Source of the DNA: Fagopyrum homotropicum
Lineage: Eukaryota; Streptophyta; Magnoliopsida; Caryophyllales; Polygonaceae
DNA: 64,000 nt
NCBI GenBank assembly: GCA_033239125.1
Contig: BSWB01000008.1
Location: 2,262,001 to 2,326,000 of the forward strand
Reading direction: 5' to 3'
A program made the position numbers and the translations under genes. Shown here in pieces: positions 11,701-23,611 of this stretch. Position 1 is the first letter of the stretch, and every line of letters begins with the position of its first letter. The notes beneath the pieces are model-generated. The model saw nothing but the letters and a program-made list of their open reading frames with translations. It made no database searches and was not told the DNA's origin.

Positions 11701-12320
11701 GCATGAGCAGTCTTTAATGTGATGTACTCATAGTTGTGTGTGGATTTCATATGTTCTCGGATTTCCTTTTTGTTTTGCTTGGACAAAAATTTTTTTTTAG
11801 TACCTTGCTACTTTCAGTAACCGGATGTGATGTTAAGGATTTTAATATATTACTTGTTTTTTGAATTTCATTTCAATTACTATCTTGTTCTTTATTATAT
11901 GATATTTTGTGTTCATTTTTATTGTATGATATTTGATGTTCATTTTATACTTACAGGTGTATAATATCAAGTTCGAACATGTCAAGTTCTCCTACTAGAT
12001 TAAGTGGTAGTGATAGTAAATTTGTAGTGACATGGACTTCAAGTCTACACAAACACGCGCTCTTAAATTCATATCAATTCTGTTGAGTAAACTCAAGTCT
12101 AAATGACTCAACAGAAGCATCACTCTCCCTTTCCCTCATACGTAGCACTCGACATTCATAATTTAATCTTATCTTATCTTCACGTAGCCCTTCCACAAAG
12201 TCCCTTAAACTTGTTGAGGCCCCACAATCATCAAAGGTTTCCTGTTTTGTATTCTAATTCATTGTTACCTATCACACAACATATTGTAATCATCATTCAT
12301 TACCTCTGCAGCAATATCAT
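11701..12320. other. Spacer, no gene seen
   Basis: AT-rich DNA after the Harbinger-type ORF. The only long frame (12103-12390) is hydrophobic and histidine-rich without a recognisable domain, and it runs into the repeat that follows. I see nothing to annotate. Confidence 0.5.
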
Positions 12321-12830
12321 TAATCTGTCAACAACAAGCATATATTGTCATATATTGTACTCATCAGCCGGATGCAACCATATATTATGAATTGCAAGCA
12401 TATATTGTCATATACTGTCATAAACTATCAACTGTAAGCCAGTTTTTAAGCAACAATATCAACTGCAAGCATATATTGGTCGTATACTATCATAAACTGT
12501 CAACCGCAACCATCAACTACAACCATATATTGTCAACTGCAACCATATATTGACAACTGCAGGCATGTATTGTCATATACTGTCATAAAATGTCAACTAC
12601 AAGCATGTAATTGTCATATACTATCAAATTCACAAGTATGTAAGCATGTAATTTTATATGACAGTTAAATTGCAAGTATATATTGTACTCATAATTTACT
12701 GTCAAATTCACTAGTATTCCAACTAATCAAATTCAATAATAAATTCTATTACCGTCAACTATCAACTGCAAGCATAAATTGTACTCATCATTTACTGTCA
12801 AAATTCACAAGTATTCCAACTAATGAAATT
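12321..12830. repeat. Degenerate tandem repeat around AACTGCAAGCATATATTGTCATA
   Basis: The phrase ACTGCAAGCATATATTGTCA, usually with TACTGTCATAAACTGTCA, recurs about ten times with substitutions and small indels between 12330 and 12800. It is a decayed minisatellite with a period near 40 bp. Confidence 0.65.
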
Positions 12831-12904
12831 CATCAGGAAACAAACCATAAGCCATCAATCAACTTCAGTAAAATGCAAACCAAAAATAAAAGAGTACCTA
12901 TGCA

Positions 12905-13450
12905 ACAAACAATCTGAACAAATCACCAAACTCTAAAAGTCCCTTCTTTTATCAGCTTCTAGAAAAATGGGGGTAAAACCCTCTAATCAAAAGAAAACAG
13001 TAAAGTAACATGCCCAGCATTTCTCACAGAATATCTAGAACTCAAATATCAAAGTCTAGGTAATGCAATGAATTAGAATACAAAACAGGAAACCTTGAAC
13101 ACAATACTTCAAATGGGCATTTACTGGTCAAAGAATCAGAGCAACAAAAGGGAACAAAGTATTCAACTAAACAAATCAACATGTGAAACAGGAAACCTGG
13201 TCAAATGGTGAGGGATCGATCACAAATAATACTTTAAATGGACATTTACATTCTGAACAAATTAACCCTAAAAGCCTCTTCTTTTATCAGCTTCTAGAAA
13301 AATGGGAGGAAAGCCCTCTAATCAAAAGCAATGAATTAGAATACAAAACAGGAAACCTTGTCAAATGGTGAGGGATCGATCAGACATGTGAAACTATCAA
13401 CAAGTACCTAAATTTGGTCCGGAAACATGTGAAACTATCAACAGATGAAA
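12905..13450. repeat. Duplicated about 300-bp segment
   Basis: CTTCTTTTATCAGCTTCTAG occurs at about 12941 and 13280. GAATTAGAATACAAAACAGG occurs at about 13070 and 13336. The clause TCAAATGGTGAGGGATCGAT occurs at about 13200 and 13363. These ordered matches show overlapping segmental duplications. No gene is seen. Confidence 0.65.
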
Positions 13451-13599
13451 ATCCCTAAGCTAGTAAAGACAACCACAAGCCATCGAAGTCAAAAAATTGT
13501 GAAAATCCCTAAACTGATGAAGACGATTAGGAGAAATGAGAGATTCTCGCCTAACCTGGTAAAGACGAATCTAAAGACGAGGAGAAACGATAGATTTTC

Positions 13600-13856
13600 C
13601 GGCGATGGTTGCCTTTGATTACTTTCGCCTTGTTGCCCAACACTCCCGAAGAGGAAGGAGAGAAATGAGTTTGAGAGAGTCACAATCAGTAACCCCTATG
13701 CCCACACAAATCGAAACACTAGTGTTTGACATTCAAAACAACCAAACATTGGTTAGTGTTTGTAAAATACTAAAAACAAGTGTTTCACGAAAACATTAGC
13801 TGAAAACACTAGTAAACACTTTACAGTAGTGTTTGTAGTACAATGCCAAACACAAC
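13600..13856. mobile_element. PIF/Harbinger-like right terminus
   Basis: Read on the minus strand, the end at 13856 begins GGTTGTGTTTGGCATT, the classic GGNCNTGTTTGGNT-type terminus of PIF/Harbinger and Tourist elements, followed by repeated AACACTAGTGTTT and AAACACT motifs. The same palindrome AACACTAGTGTTT is at 9232, so 9228-13856 may be one decayed element containing the MYB-like ORF. A clean left terminus and a three-base target duplication were not found. Confidence 0.45.
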
Positions 13857-14110
13857 CTATGTATTTGTAATGGTTATAAGTATGGTAATTATGTATCTTT
13901 TGTAATGGATATATCTATAGCAATAATTGGACTTCTAAGGTAATGGTTGAACCTATGGTAATAGATGCACATCTATTGTAACGGTTATAGGAAAAATGTT
14001 TACATTATAACAATAGGGTGACATACCATTACTATAGATCTTAGGTAATGACCTCTATTGTAATGAAATGTACACCATTACCTTAGGTCTATTGTAGTAG
14101 TTTTCAAGCC
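13857..14110. repeat. AT-rich segment with CCTAAGGTAATGGT inverted repeats
   Basis: CTAAGGTAATGGT at about 13937 is the exact reverse complement of ACCATTACCTTAG at about 14082, and half-copies of the motif lie between them. This may be the skeleton of a small transposon; no class can be assigned. Confidence 0.5.
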
Positions 14111-15923
14111 ATGTGTCTAATTCCGTTTAATTACATGTTCTTGATTTTTACATGTCGTCATCATATAACACACCTAAACATGCTTATCATGTCATATATT
14201 ACCATGCATCAACAACTCAACAAGCTAACACTTGTCAATTTAATCATTTCATATAATTATGGCATTATACATAACAACAACATTAAGTATACTTTACACA
14301 TCACATCATCATGCTTATCATAAAACACAACAATCACATTACGCATGTTTCACATATAACACATCACAATGCATAACATCAATCACAATTCAACACAACA
14401 AGTTATGAATCTCTCGGGCACGAGTTTTTGTAGATCAAAGCTAAGTAAGTCCGAAGACTTACCTGGATACGCTCACAAAGCAACTAAGTTATAGTTAGAC
14501 CAAAGTCTTCAACAATACTTGTCGAGAATATCATATTTTTCGTATTAAACTTCTCTCCTCAAACATCAATTAAATTCAGTCCTTTGAATTTAATTATTTT
14601 TATGACATTTCCTGAATCAAAATTTAATTAATTAAATTTCGACAGCATGACGTTTTGTCCGAAGGCAATTTCAAAACCACCGCTAATCAAATCTTGTCAT
14701 TAAAATAGCCTAACATCATCACAATAGTTAAACGAACATAACAAAACTTTCATTTCTCCATTTTGACAAGTCTAAGGTCAATTTAGGCCAAATCGCAATA
14801 CGAAAAACGAATAATTTCATATCTTATACGTTGCTAATCAGATTGACGAACCGAAAGAAGATTTGGAATCACAACTGAGAAAGATACGCTCGAACACCTC
14901 CAAATTCACTGGAATCTGAGCGACAAAACCAATCAAGTAAGGGATATGCTCAACATGGCCTCAACCTCGTCAAAAACGCAAAAACTCGGTGTCAAAATGA
15001 ATAGGACAAAGAGAGGAATCCGAAAAGTCAAACATAATTGAAATTCGATTACAAACGAATAATAGATCTGAATTTCAAGGTTGATAGAAATAAGAGTTTT
15101 TATGAAAAATGTGAAAGAAAATGGATGAACTTCTGCTATTTATAGAGAAGTTGATAATTATCCTTTAGAAAAATCGAAGATTATCCTTTAACAAAGTCAA
15201 TGATGATCTTTTAGCGTTATAATTTAGCAAGTACATGATCCTTTAGCAATCCTTTAGCAAGGTCAATGATTATTCTTTAACATTATCCTTTAGCAAAGTC
15301 GATATTATTCTTTTACTGATCCGAAGGCAATTTGAGCCCCTTCTTCAAACTTCTCGAACTTAGAATTATATTATGCGGATAATTATTTCACAACTTACTC
15401 ATAAAACGCGTATTCCTAACTTTCTTACCCATTAAGAAACAAAATAGCGACTCTTTTTGGCCGTTTTGCCTTTTCATGTTATTTCACATCTAGGAAATAT
15501 CCGATGTACTGATCATTTATCCCAACTGCAATTTTATGGAGCTCCCAAATGCTCCAAATAACATCGGAGAGTAAAAATTATTCGCTGGATGAAAAAGTAA
15601 AATTTTTCCCACAATAACAATTCTAATTCAAAAACACATAAGTTAAATTCATGCTTGTCCATCCCACCCCGTTAGAAATTTAACCCAATATTACATTATT
15701 ACTATCAATGATTAGGTTTAATCCGCCACCTTAATCATAATTATTTAGGATTCAAAAATTCTACCTTTTACAAGTAGGGTGGACCAGAGAAGGGGGGACA
15801 AGGACCTTGTCGAGAGGTCAGGGGGATCCAGTGTTGCGCTCGAGGGAGGGGGAGGAGGGCGACATTAGTTTTTTTTGCGGCTTTATTTAGAATTACAGAT
15901 TTAAGGACAGTAAAAATTTACTA
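14111..15923. other. Long gene-free spacer with a short minisatellite
   Basis: No coding region is recognisable. Between about 15150 and 15320 a degenerate unit around GATTATCCTTTAGCAAAGTC is repeated six or seven times. A short purine-rich, GC-rich block (15790-15865) stands out from the AT-rich surroundings. The block from 14400 to 15780 could be old LTR sequence but shows no usable termini. Confidence 0.45.
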
Positions 15924-16385
15924 TCTATATTTTATATATTTATACTAAAACAAGCGACACTAATGTTGATGTAGCGGTCTCACGGTTTTTTCTCGCAATA
16001 TATTTTTTTGTTAATTTCATAATTAAGCCATCAAATCTTTTTTTACTAAACCACGATATTTTATAAAAGATTAGATTCATCTCTTAATCCGATAGATAAC
16101 TTTGAATCTCAATTTTCGTATATATCACAAAAAGTTTACTTGAATTTTTACTTTTACTAAAAGACAATAAACCTTTTTCTCATAATTAATTTCAAAAATC
16201 ATTGGTTACGATTTTTGAAATTTGGTCATATTCTCATGTATTTTGATATCCTACATCGGTTATCAAGCAAGTGTGACACTTTGAAAACTTGTATAGATAG
16301 AAATATAAGTTTTTAAGATCAAACAAATCATACATTTATGATTCTTTGGGTTAAGATCAAGTATAATATTTATTCATATCGGATT

Positions 16386-16530
16386 AATATATGTATGTGG
16401 GTCGTGGGTCGTTGTGACCTACTGGTATGTGGGTCATTGTGACATACTAGTATGTGGGTCGTTGTGACCTAATGGTATGTGGGTCATTGTGACCTATCAG
16501 TATGTGAGTCGTTGATCTACTCGTATGTGG
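16386..16530. repeat. 25-bp minisatellite (GTATGTGGGTCGTTGTGACC)
   Basis: Five to six copies of a 25-bp unit, GTATGTGGGTCGTTGTGACC plus five variable bases, run head to tail and end at the left target duplication of the hAT MITE. Confidence 0.85.
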
Positions 16531-17029
16531 GTTGCTCATATGGGATGAGCATAGAATCAAAACCCTACCGAACCACAACAAACCAAACCGAACCCAAAAC
16601 TGATTTTCCTGATACCTTGGACAGAAAACTGAACCTATAAAAGTAGTTTTGATTTGGACATAGAATCAAAAATTAGAAATGTTAGAACCGAAAACCAAAC
16701 CTATTAGGGTTGGTTTCGGTTCGGTTTAGGTTTTGAATCTAACGGACCTAAAAAGTAAAAGCTACGAACATTTAAATATTATTAAAAATTAAAAATTACA
16801 ATGTAAATTACAAATATAGTCACTCTCAATATCCCGATAATAATAGGGGGAACTTATTTACACCCCTATACTGTCAAATCAAGTTATTTTTATTTTTATT
16901 TATATTTTTCTTTTTACCCACAACTTTTTAGTATTTATATTTTGGGTACCTAGTTTATAATAAGTTGCATTTATATCCTTGTTTAAAATTTTAAGTCGTA
17001 TTTTTGTAATTTTGGGTGATCCTGTCATT

Positions 17030-17041
17030 TGGTATCAGAGT
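17030..17041 (+). promoter_or_regulatory. Primer-binding site for initiator tRNA-Met (virus copy)
   Basis: TGGTATCAGAGT matches the 3' end complement of plant initiator tRNA-Met at 11 of 12 positions. In caulimovirids minus-strand DNA synthesis starts here. It lies just upstream of the first viral ORF, as expected. Confidence 0.85.
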
Positions 17042-17076
17042 CAAGTGATTAAGTAAACTTAAAAAATTAAAAAATT

Positions 17077-17445
17077 AAAAAGTAAGTAAAACTGGAGATT
17101 TTCGAAAATTGTCCACATAAATTAGCACCACATGCAAAACATTTAAACGCTGGACAAGGTCATCGCGAAGCTGTTTTAAATACCATAATCGACGATATTG
17201 CAGATTTAAAAGTAAGCTTAATTAAGTTGAGAACAACCCTTACAAAATATAGGGAAGAAATATATGCTACCTTATTATCTATCAGAGAAGAAAATAAAAA
17301 ATTAGTTCTTGAAATTACCAACGAAATTAGACATCTTGGTGCAACACCTTTCATAAACCCTCTAACAAAAAAGTCAGTCGGATTTTCTTATAAGTATCCT
17401 TTTCAAAACGAAAATCCCCAAAGAAGTTTTAAGTACCAAGTTTAA
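17077..17445 (+). pseudogene. Small viral ORF, predicted coiled coil
   Basis: An open frame runs from just after the primer site to a stop at 17443-17445. The middle (about 17160-17340) is a helix-rich stretch with heptad-like leucine/isoleucine spacing (DIADLKVSL, TLLSIREENKKL, LEITNEI). Small coiled-coil proteins (virion-associated proteins) occur in several caulimovirid genera near this position, but I cannot assign that function by homology. No ATG is obvious at the 5' end, so either the start has decayed or the frame belonged to a larger ORF. Confidence 0.5.
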
Positions 17446-17507
17446 CTAAAAAACCCGAAACGAAAGAAGAACAAGAAGAAAAGTTAGATAATCAAGGAGA
17501 CTCTTGA

Positions 17508-17658
17508 TATGTCTGACAAAGAAATAAGTTCTTTGAGTAGTGACGAATCTGGTTACTACACTGATGAAGAAGAAATGTATCAACAAATGGGATTAATCAA
17601 ACTTAAAGACCTAGAAACTATTCCCTTAAGGGAAGTTAAACGAAAACTAGATAAATAG
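17508..17658 (+). pseudogene. Short acidic viral ORF
   Basis: A 49-codon frame starting with ATG (MSDKEISSLSSDESGYYTDE) and ending in TAG directly before the next ATG at 17659. The acidic serine-rich start resembles the acidic N-terminal arm of caulimovirid coat proteins, so it may be the true beginning of the coat protein separated by a later stop codon. That is inference. Confidence 0.5.
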
Positions 17659-18760
17659 ATGGAAAAAAGAGTTGTGGATGTTAATGAAGTGGAAGAAGAA
17701 ATAGTTCCAGAACAAGAAGTTAATAAAGCCACTAGATCTTGTTATCGAGAATACGAACAAGGGTCAACGAGTCAACAAAGAGTTAATCTAAAACCCAAAG
17801 AATTTTTAGAAAAAGCAGCAAAATTTGGAGTTAGGGTTATGCCAAACCATAGACCTAATAAAAGAGAACTTTTGCTTGAACCCATCAGTGAAACTGGATA
17901 TAAGCTTAATCTAGATGGAGTAAGAAACCGAGAAGATGTGCTAGATTTTTGGAAGAAAAGTATGATGAGTGTCTTAAACATGAACGCTGAATGGAGATCT
18001 GCAAATTTCCTAATTATATCGAACATAGTTTGTATGGAATTGTGGTAGATTGGTATGAATCAATCGATGAAGAAATTAAAGAAACCTTAAGAGCAATAGA
18101 ACCACCAGATGTTATGTTTAGGCAATTCTACAAAGCCTTAGAATCTGAGTTTATTGGAGACACAGATGATAAAGATAAAAAATTAATCAAATGGCAAAGA
18201 AAATTAAACACTCTTGAAATCTGTAATATGAGATATTTGGAAAACTATCTTTCAGAATTTGAGTACTATTACTATAAGGTCGGAGAAAAAGGGATAAACC
18301 TTCAAATGTTATTCGATAAACTTCCTAAGCCCATAAATGAAGAAATTAGTAAAGGGTACCAAGAATGGATAGAAAAATTCAATTCAAGAGATACCCTAGA
18401 AAATAGACTAAGGTTCATTAGAAAATGGGTAGAGAAAAAATGTCGAGAAGTTAAGGGAACTCCACATATGAAAAGACAATTTCTAAATTGTTGGGATCTT
18501 CCTGGAGAATGGGGATGTAACCGAAGAGATAATCAGAAAAATGGTTATTGAAGAAAATATTATAGGAAGAAAAGCTTTAATAAACAAAGAGGGGAAAAAT
18601 ATCAGAAAAAATATTATCGAAAACCCTTTGTTAAGAAAAGAAGATTTTTTAGAAAAGCCTCTTACTGTCCCGAGAAGAAAAAGAGTTGCAAATGTTGGGC
18701 TTGCGGGAAAATAGGTCATTATGCTAATGAATGTAAGGAGAGGATAGTAAAGCTCTTGAC
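17659..18760 (+). pseudogene. Endogenous caulimovirid coat protein region, broken
   Basis: Frame 17659-18048 and the overlapping frame 17991-18551 together cover the coat protein region. Recognisable parts are an acidic N-terminal arm, a core with VDWYESIDEEIKETL and FYKALESEFIG, and a lysine-rich segment followed by a retroviral-type zinc knuckle at 18693-18734 (CWACGKIGHYANEC, spacing C-x2-C-x4-H-x4-C), which binds nucleic acid in this protein family. The frame changes near 18000, stops at 18551 and shifts again near 18750, so no complete coat protein can be made. Confidence 0.82.
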
Positions 18761-18847
18761 CTAGCCTTAAATAATAATAAAGGAATTGTAGAAGTAGTAG
18801 AGGAAGAAGAAGAATCTGAAAATTCAGATTATGAGGAAGTATGTGAA

Positions 18848-20047
18848 ATGATGCAAGGAGAGGATAGTGAAGCTCAAAGAAAAATGGAAGAAATGTTTTC
18901 TTCAGAAGAAACAACTACTCTAGCCCAATTACAAGAAGCTGATATTTCCATCGACGAAGAGCAATTGGAAAAAATGCATAGATCTGGGGCTGAATTCCCG
19001 ATCATTGCTAAAGAACAGTTCTTTAAAAGAACGTTCATTCCAATATTCTCAAAATTCGTATGTGAAGAGATGGCTGGAGATATCGTAGTAAAAAATAATG
19101 AAAATCAAGCTACTGAGATAAACCTAATTAACTGGAAAAATATCCAAAAACACAATAAAGACAAAAAATATAAGTACATTTATATTTGGGCAATTCAGGT
19201 CATCATTACTCCATTACAAGACTTTGGTAAGAATGTGCATTGCATTAATTTTTTCTGTGACACTAGGCACAAGAAATTTAGTGATCAAACGATCAGTGGA
19301 GTAATATGCAATCTAAGTCAAGGACCAGTATCATGGGTATGTAGACCAAATTATTATGTAAGTTTAGAAGATCAGTTTGCGCATAAATTCCTAGCATTAA
19401 AATTGCTAACTGAAGGAATTAGTATGCACAAAGGGACTTGTCCTTTACAACTGAAATGGAAGGTCATTTACAAACTAGAAAATACTACAAATCCACCTGC
19501 TAGAACTCAAATGGTAGAAGCTGATAAATATGAAGTAGTTGGACCAGGACAAAAAGCTGTATCAGTCAAAGTAAGGCCTGACCAAATAAGTTTAAAGACA
19601 GTGTGGATAAATGCCTTCGAAAATCCTTCTAGTCCCAACCAAGGAAGAATTTTAACCGTTGATGAAGAAGGGAGAATACACACGAATTCTCATCCACCTC
19701 CGATAAATAGAAGTCTTTCCAGGAGTCAAAGTTATAGGGTTAATCCTCATTTCAACTTGCCTCCACAAAATCAAGTAAGTAGAAATCCTAGAGAAGAACC
19801 TTCCTTTAAAGTAGATGATGAAATTGCTAGCCTATTAGCAGCCCTAAATAGAAAATTAGAAGCCAATAACTTGGGAAAAAATATTAGGGAACCTGCTAGA
19901 CATAGTGTAGATTTAGGAAACACTAGATCTAGCTATAGACCACATCTGGAAGGTCCAGGACCTAGCAATCTAATAAATACATCACAAACACAAGGAGAAG
20001 CCTCAAGTTCTAAAAAAATTAATAGGCTACAAAACAAAAACAATTAG
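18848..20047 (+). pseudogene. Endogenous caulimovirid movement protein region
   Basis: A long frame (399 codons) carrying a 30K-superfamily movement protein. The core is at residues about 110-220 and includes IYIWAIQVIITPLQDFG, then CDTRHKKFSDQTISG (conserved Asp) and CRPNYYVSLEDQF. These proteins form tubules through plasmodesmata during infection. The C-terminal third is proline/serine/asparagine-rich and looks disordered. It follows the zinc-knuckle coat region, the arrangement of solendo- and cavemoviruses. It is one of the less damaged parts of the copy, but the upstream frameshift means its normal N-terminal context is lost. Confidence 0.82.
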
Positions 20048-20054
20048 TCAACTT

Positions 20055-20648
20055 GTGTTTGAAGATGATGAAGAACTTAATTTGCAAATTGAAGTATGCT
20101 TAAGGATTACTAATCCAAACAGCATTTACATTCTTATCACCATATGCATCGAAGGTTTTAATAATTATGATTTATGTGCATTTGTTGATAGCGGTTGTTA
20201 TGTTTGCTTTGGAAAGAAAAATTTATTTCCTGCATTCATGTGGAAAACTGCATCTAAACCAATTCAGGTTAGGATAACTGATAATAGCATCATGACACAT
20301 TCTGAGATAATTCAGGATTTACCTATCATGATAGGAGGTTATCCATGCATAATTCCTATACTTTGGGCTACCGAGCAAACATCACATGACATGATAATAG
20401 GAAATAACTTCCAAAGATTATATTCTCCATGCACACAAAGTCTAGGTGAAATGATATTCACTATAAATGGGGAAAAAGCTTTGGTAAAAAAGATGAAAGA
20501 AGCATACACTCATCAAACTATTGAGTTCACGAGCAGTAAGCGTGGTGAGGAACATATTGTTCCTACTAAAAAAGAATTTGCACTTGTTATTAATGAAGTA
20601 ACTCTTAAAGAACAAATAATAGATCAACAAAAAGAGTTGTGCAAATAA
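20055..20648 (+). pseudogene. Endogenous caulimovirid aspartic protease region
   Basis: The frame contains the single-domain retropepsin active site FVDSG (D-S-G) followed by the flap and a later hydrophobic-glycine motif (MIIGNNFQRLYSP). It would process the polyprotein in an active virus. It runs into a stop at 20646-20648, beyond which the same sequence continues towards the reverse transcriptase. Confidence 0.8.
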
Positions 20649-20651
20649 TTA

Positions 20652-21583
20652 TATTCTGAAAACCCATTAAAATTCAGGGATAAGGATAAATCATTTGCTA
20701 CATTAGAGTTAAAAGAACCTAAATTGGTTATTAGAGTTAAGCAGATGGTTTACACTTATAAAGATCAACAAGAGTTCAAGGAACATATAGATGAGTTACT
20801 GAAAAAGAATTTATTAGAGAAAGTAAGAGTCCTCATTCTAATCCTGTATTTATGGTTAGAAATCATGCTGAAGAAAAAAGAGGTAAAGCTAGAATGGTGA
20901 TTAACTATAAAAAGCTAAACGATAATATTGTCTTTGATGGTTATTATATTCCTAATAAAACAGTCTTATTTAATAGAATCCAAGGAGCCACTTGGTTCTC
21001 TAAAATGGACTGCAAAAGTGGATATTGGCAAGTTAAGATGGATAAAGATAGTATTCCGTTAACAACTTTTAGTGTCCCTCAGGGACATTATGAATGGTTA
21101 GTTATGCCATTTGGATTAAAAAATGCACCTCGGATATTTCAAAGAAGAATGGATAAAATATTTGAAAACTTGAAACATTGTTGTCTAGTTTACATTGATG
21201 ATATCTTAATCTTTTTAAAAACACTAGAACAACATATGCATGATCTTAAAGCTGTAACACAAGAATGCATAAAGCATGGCATCATCCTATGACAAAAGAA
21301 GTGCATCTATGTAGAACAAGAAATAGAATTTCTTGGATTAAAAATAAAAGCTGGAGAAATAATATTGCAAGAGCATGTCCTAGAAAAGATAGAAAAATTT
21401 CCAAATAAAATAGAAGATAGAAAGCAATTAGAAAGGTTTCTAGGATGTCTCACATATGCATCAGATTTTATTAAGGATTTAGCTAAGCTTAGAAAGCCTT
21501 TACAAGTTAAGCTGAAAAAGGAACAAACTTGAACTTGGACCAATCTGGATACTCAGATAGTTCAAGACCTTAAGAAACGTTAT
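20652..21583 (+). pseudogene. Endogenous caulimovirid reverse transcriptase region
   Basis: Reverse transcriptase motifs are clear: ARMVINYKKLN, FSKMDCKSGYWQVKM (first catalytic Asp), PFGLKNAP, and the active site YIDDILIF at about 21194-21217. A frame change near 20825 and stops near 21290 and 21528 break it. Similarity to caulimovirid rather than Ty3 enzymes is supported by the neighbouring movement protein and the lack of an integrase. Confidence 0.88.
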
Positions 21584-22168
21584 ATGAAGTTACCAGTCTT
21601 AACTTTACCAAATGTGGATGATGATCTAGTACTTGAAACTGATGCAAGTAACTACCATTGGGGAGCTATCTTAAAAATCAAAAAAGATAATAAGCTTTGC
21701 AGGTATAGTAGTGGAAGTTTCAATAAAGCCGAATGCAATTACACTACTATGGAGAAAGAAATACTTGCTATCCTAAAAGGGATAGATAAATTTATAATTT
21801 TTCTTGCTCCAAAACATTTCACTATAAGAACTAATTGCAAAGGAATATTGGGCTTTGTTCGAAATAATTTGAGTAACATGAAAGCGCAAGGGAGGCTCCT
21901 GCGTTGGCAACTCACACTAAATCAATATTGCTTTGATATTGAACATGTGCAGGGATCAAAAAACTCTCTAGCAGATAGCCTAACTCGAGAGCTTGCGTAC
22001 GAGCATTCCCAAGCAATCGATGACATCTTCCAGCAAACCAAAACTGAAAAAATCAATAGGAAAACTATATCACTCCTCAATGATAACGGAAGAGAAAGAA
22101 GACTTGGACGAGGTGGTGCAGTCTGCCCTCTACATGCAAGTAGAGGAGGTAGACAAACAAAAATATAA
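21584..22168 (+). pseudogene. Endogenous caulimovirid RNase H region
   Basis: RNase H1-type domain: LVLETDASNYHWGAIL (Asp), YTTMEKEILAIL (Glu), FTIRTNCKGI and HVQGSKNSLADSLTR (last Asp). The third catalytic Asp position reads TNCK instead of the usual T-D, a probable inactivating change. The domain continues the reverse transcriptase and overlaps the start of the next frame. Confidence 0.85.
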
Positions 22169-23177
22169 AGAAGAAATCGAATATCATCTAAGATGGGTAA
22201 CACCTCTTAGTTACTACTATGTTAATCTTTTGCAAAAATTTTCAGAAAAAAGATCAAGAAATGGTTTAATCCTATCCTACGACAGAATGACTCGAAGAAA
22301 TCTGGAGTTGGAGTTAGTTCAATTTATGTTTTGCCTTCCTTTTGATGTCCAATAGAAGATGAAAGGCTACTGGAAGTACAAAGAGTTTCCTAATTGGTAT
22401 TCATATGTGATGAGTGGAATAAAGTGTCCATATTATGATATCTATCATGAATGGAGTCCCTTGGTGAACCGATTCAACAAATCTGGATTGAAGGCAGTGA
22501 GTTTACCAGCAAACCCATTTGAAGAATGTGACCTTTTATATGCATGGGATTATGGAATGTGTCAAGGGCTATTCGGAGGTCTTCCAACACCATGGAGTCC
22601 GATCAGGAAGCATTTCACGAAGTTTCAAAATTATGTATTTAACAGGGTCAAGAAGTGGGAAGGAGTTGAGAAACTATTGTACTATATTCATCCAGCAAAT
22701 ATGGAGGTTGAAGTAGGAAGATCTAGAGCGCCACATTATTTGATCATATTTCGAACAATAACAGATCAGTTCTCCCAAGATCCAATTACAGTAAACCAAC
22801 CCAGCATCCAGAATCGTATTCAAGCCAGGGCAAATGGATTTTTCTACATTTATGAGTATATCAAGAAACATCAGAAAGACAAGAACAATATTATCTTCAA
22901 GGTTGGATTTACTACGGTCGTAATCCCTGAAATCTTAAGACCATACTTCTTAGAAGCAATCGAGTTCTCATATTCAATTTCAGACTATATAAGGGACTTA
23001 GAATTGGAAAAATTTATGTCTTCAGAGTGCCAAGATTTTTTCTATGACACCCTCTTAAGTTGGGATGATGAATACGCAAAAAATATTTATGAAGCCCTTA
23101 ATGAGGATGTTGATGAAGATTATGAAGATAATATCGGAGAAGAGGGGATGTACAACATCAATCATTGCATGGATTAG
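22080..23177 (+). pseudogene. Last viral ORF of unknown function (position of the transactivator)
   Basis: The likely start is ATG 22080 (MITEEKEDLDEVV), overlapping the RNase H frame. The same frame reaches 23177 with one internal TAG at 22353-22355, about 365 codons in all. The product has an aromatic, globular middle (FGGLPTPWSPIRKHF, HYLIIFRTITDQF) and a very acidic tail. Caulimo-, solendo- and cavemoviruses encode the translation transactivator here and florendoviruses an ORF of unknown function. I see no motif that decides between these. Confidence 0.6.
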
Positions 23178-23375
23178 TCAGAAACATCATCATCACAAGC
23201 CTGAAGGAATCTCGTGAGTGTTGTGTCAGAGTCTATCTCTTTCTTTTAACTTTTTCTTTTGCTTTTTAAATTATTGAACGTTGGCATTGTTGGCCATGTG
23301 AAGAGAGTCAGAGTCCATAATAATGTCGGGGGTAAAATGGTAATAGAGCAAGGGCATCCAATGTCTCTCCAACTT

Positions 23376-23383
23376 TATAAATA
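23376..23383 (+). promoter_or_regulatory. TATA box of the viral pregenomic promoter
   Basis: TATAAATA followed by GACCCC, about 200 bp past the last viral ORF, is the expected position of the caulimovirid pregenomic RNA promoter. Transcription would begin about 30 bp downstream. Confidence 0.7.
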
Positions 23384-23605
23384 GACCCCTTATGAGTCAT
23401 TGTAAGGCATCGAAAGACATAGAGTCTAAGAGTGAGAAACACCAAAAACTAGAAAGAGAAAGAGAATCGATTTTGAGTTTACAGAGTAGTGGATCCTTCT
23501 CTCTCTAAGATCAAAATACTTCGATGGATCTTTCTAGCTTGAAGTGTTTGAAGTGAGTTGAGTCTTTTCAGTGTGTTTGAGTGCTTGTAACCCTCTTTCA
23601 AATTC

Positions 23606-23611
23606 AATAAA
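23606..23611 (+). terminator. Poly(A) signal AATAAA of the virus copy
   Basis: AATAAA lies about 225 bp after the TATA box. In caulimovirids this signal sits within the terminally redundant region and is skipped on the first passage of the polymerase. Confidence 0.55.

Noticed and set aside
16386..16530. Regular 25-bp repeats as a CRISPR-like array
   Set aside because: Units are contiguous with no unique spacers and the DNA is from a plant; it is a minisatellite.
17030..17041. Possible tRNA gene from the TGGTATCAGAGY words (17030, 36895, 58713, 62321)
   Set aside because: Only the 12-13 bases complementary to the tRNA-Met 3' end are present, next to LTRs or viral leader; no cloverleaf. They are primer-binding sites.
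18483..18914. Minus-strand hydrophobic open frame of 143 codons
   Set aside because: It is the antisense of the lysine/glutamate-rich coat-movement junction of the virus copy.
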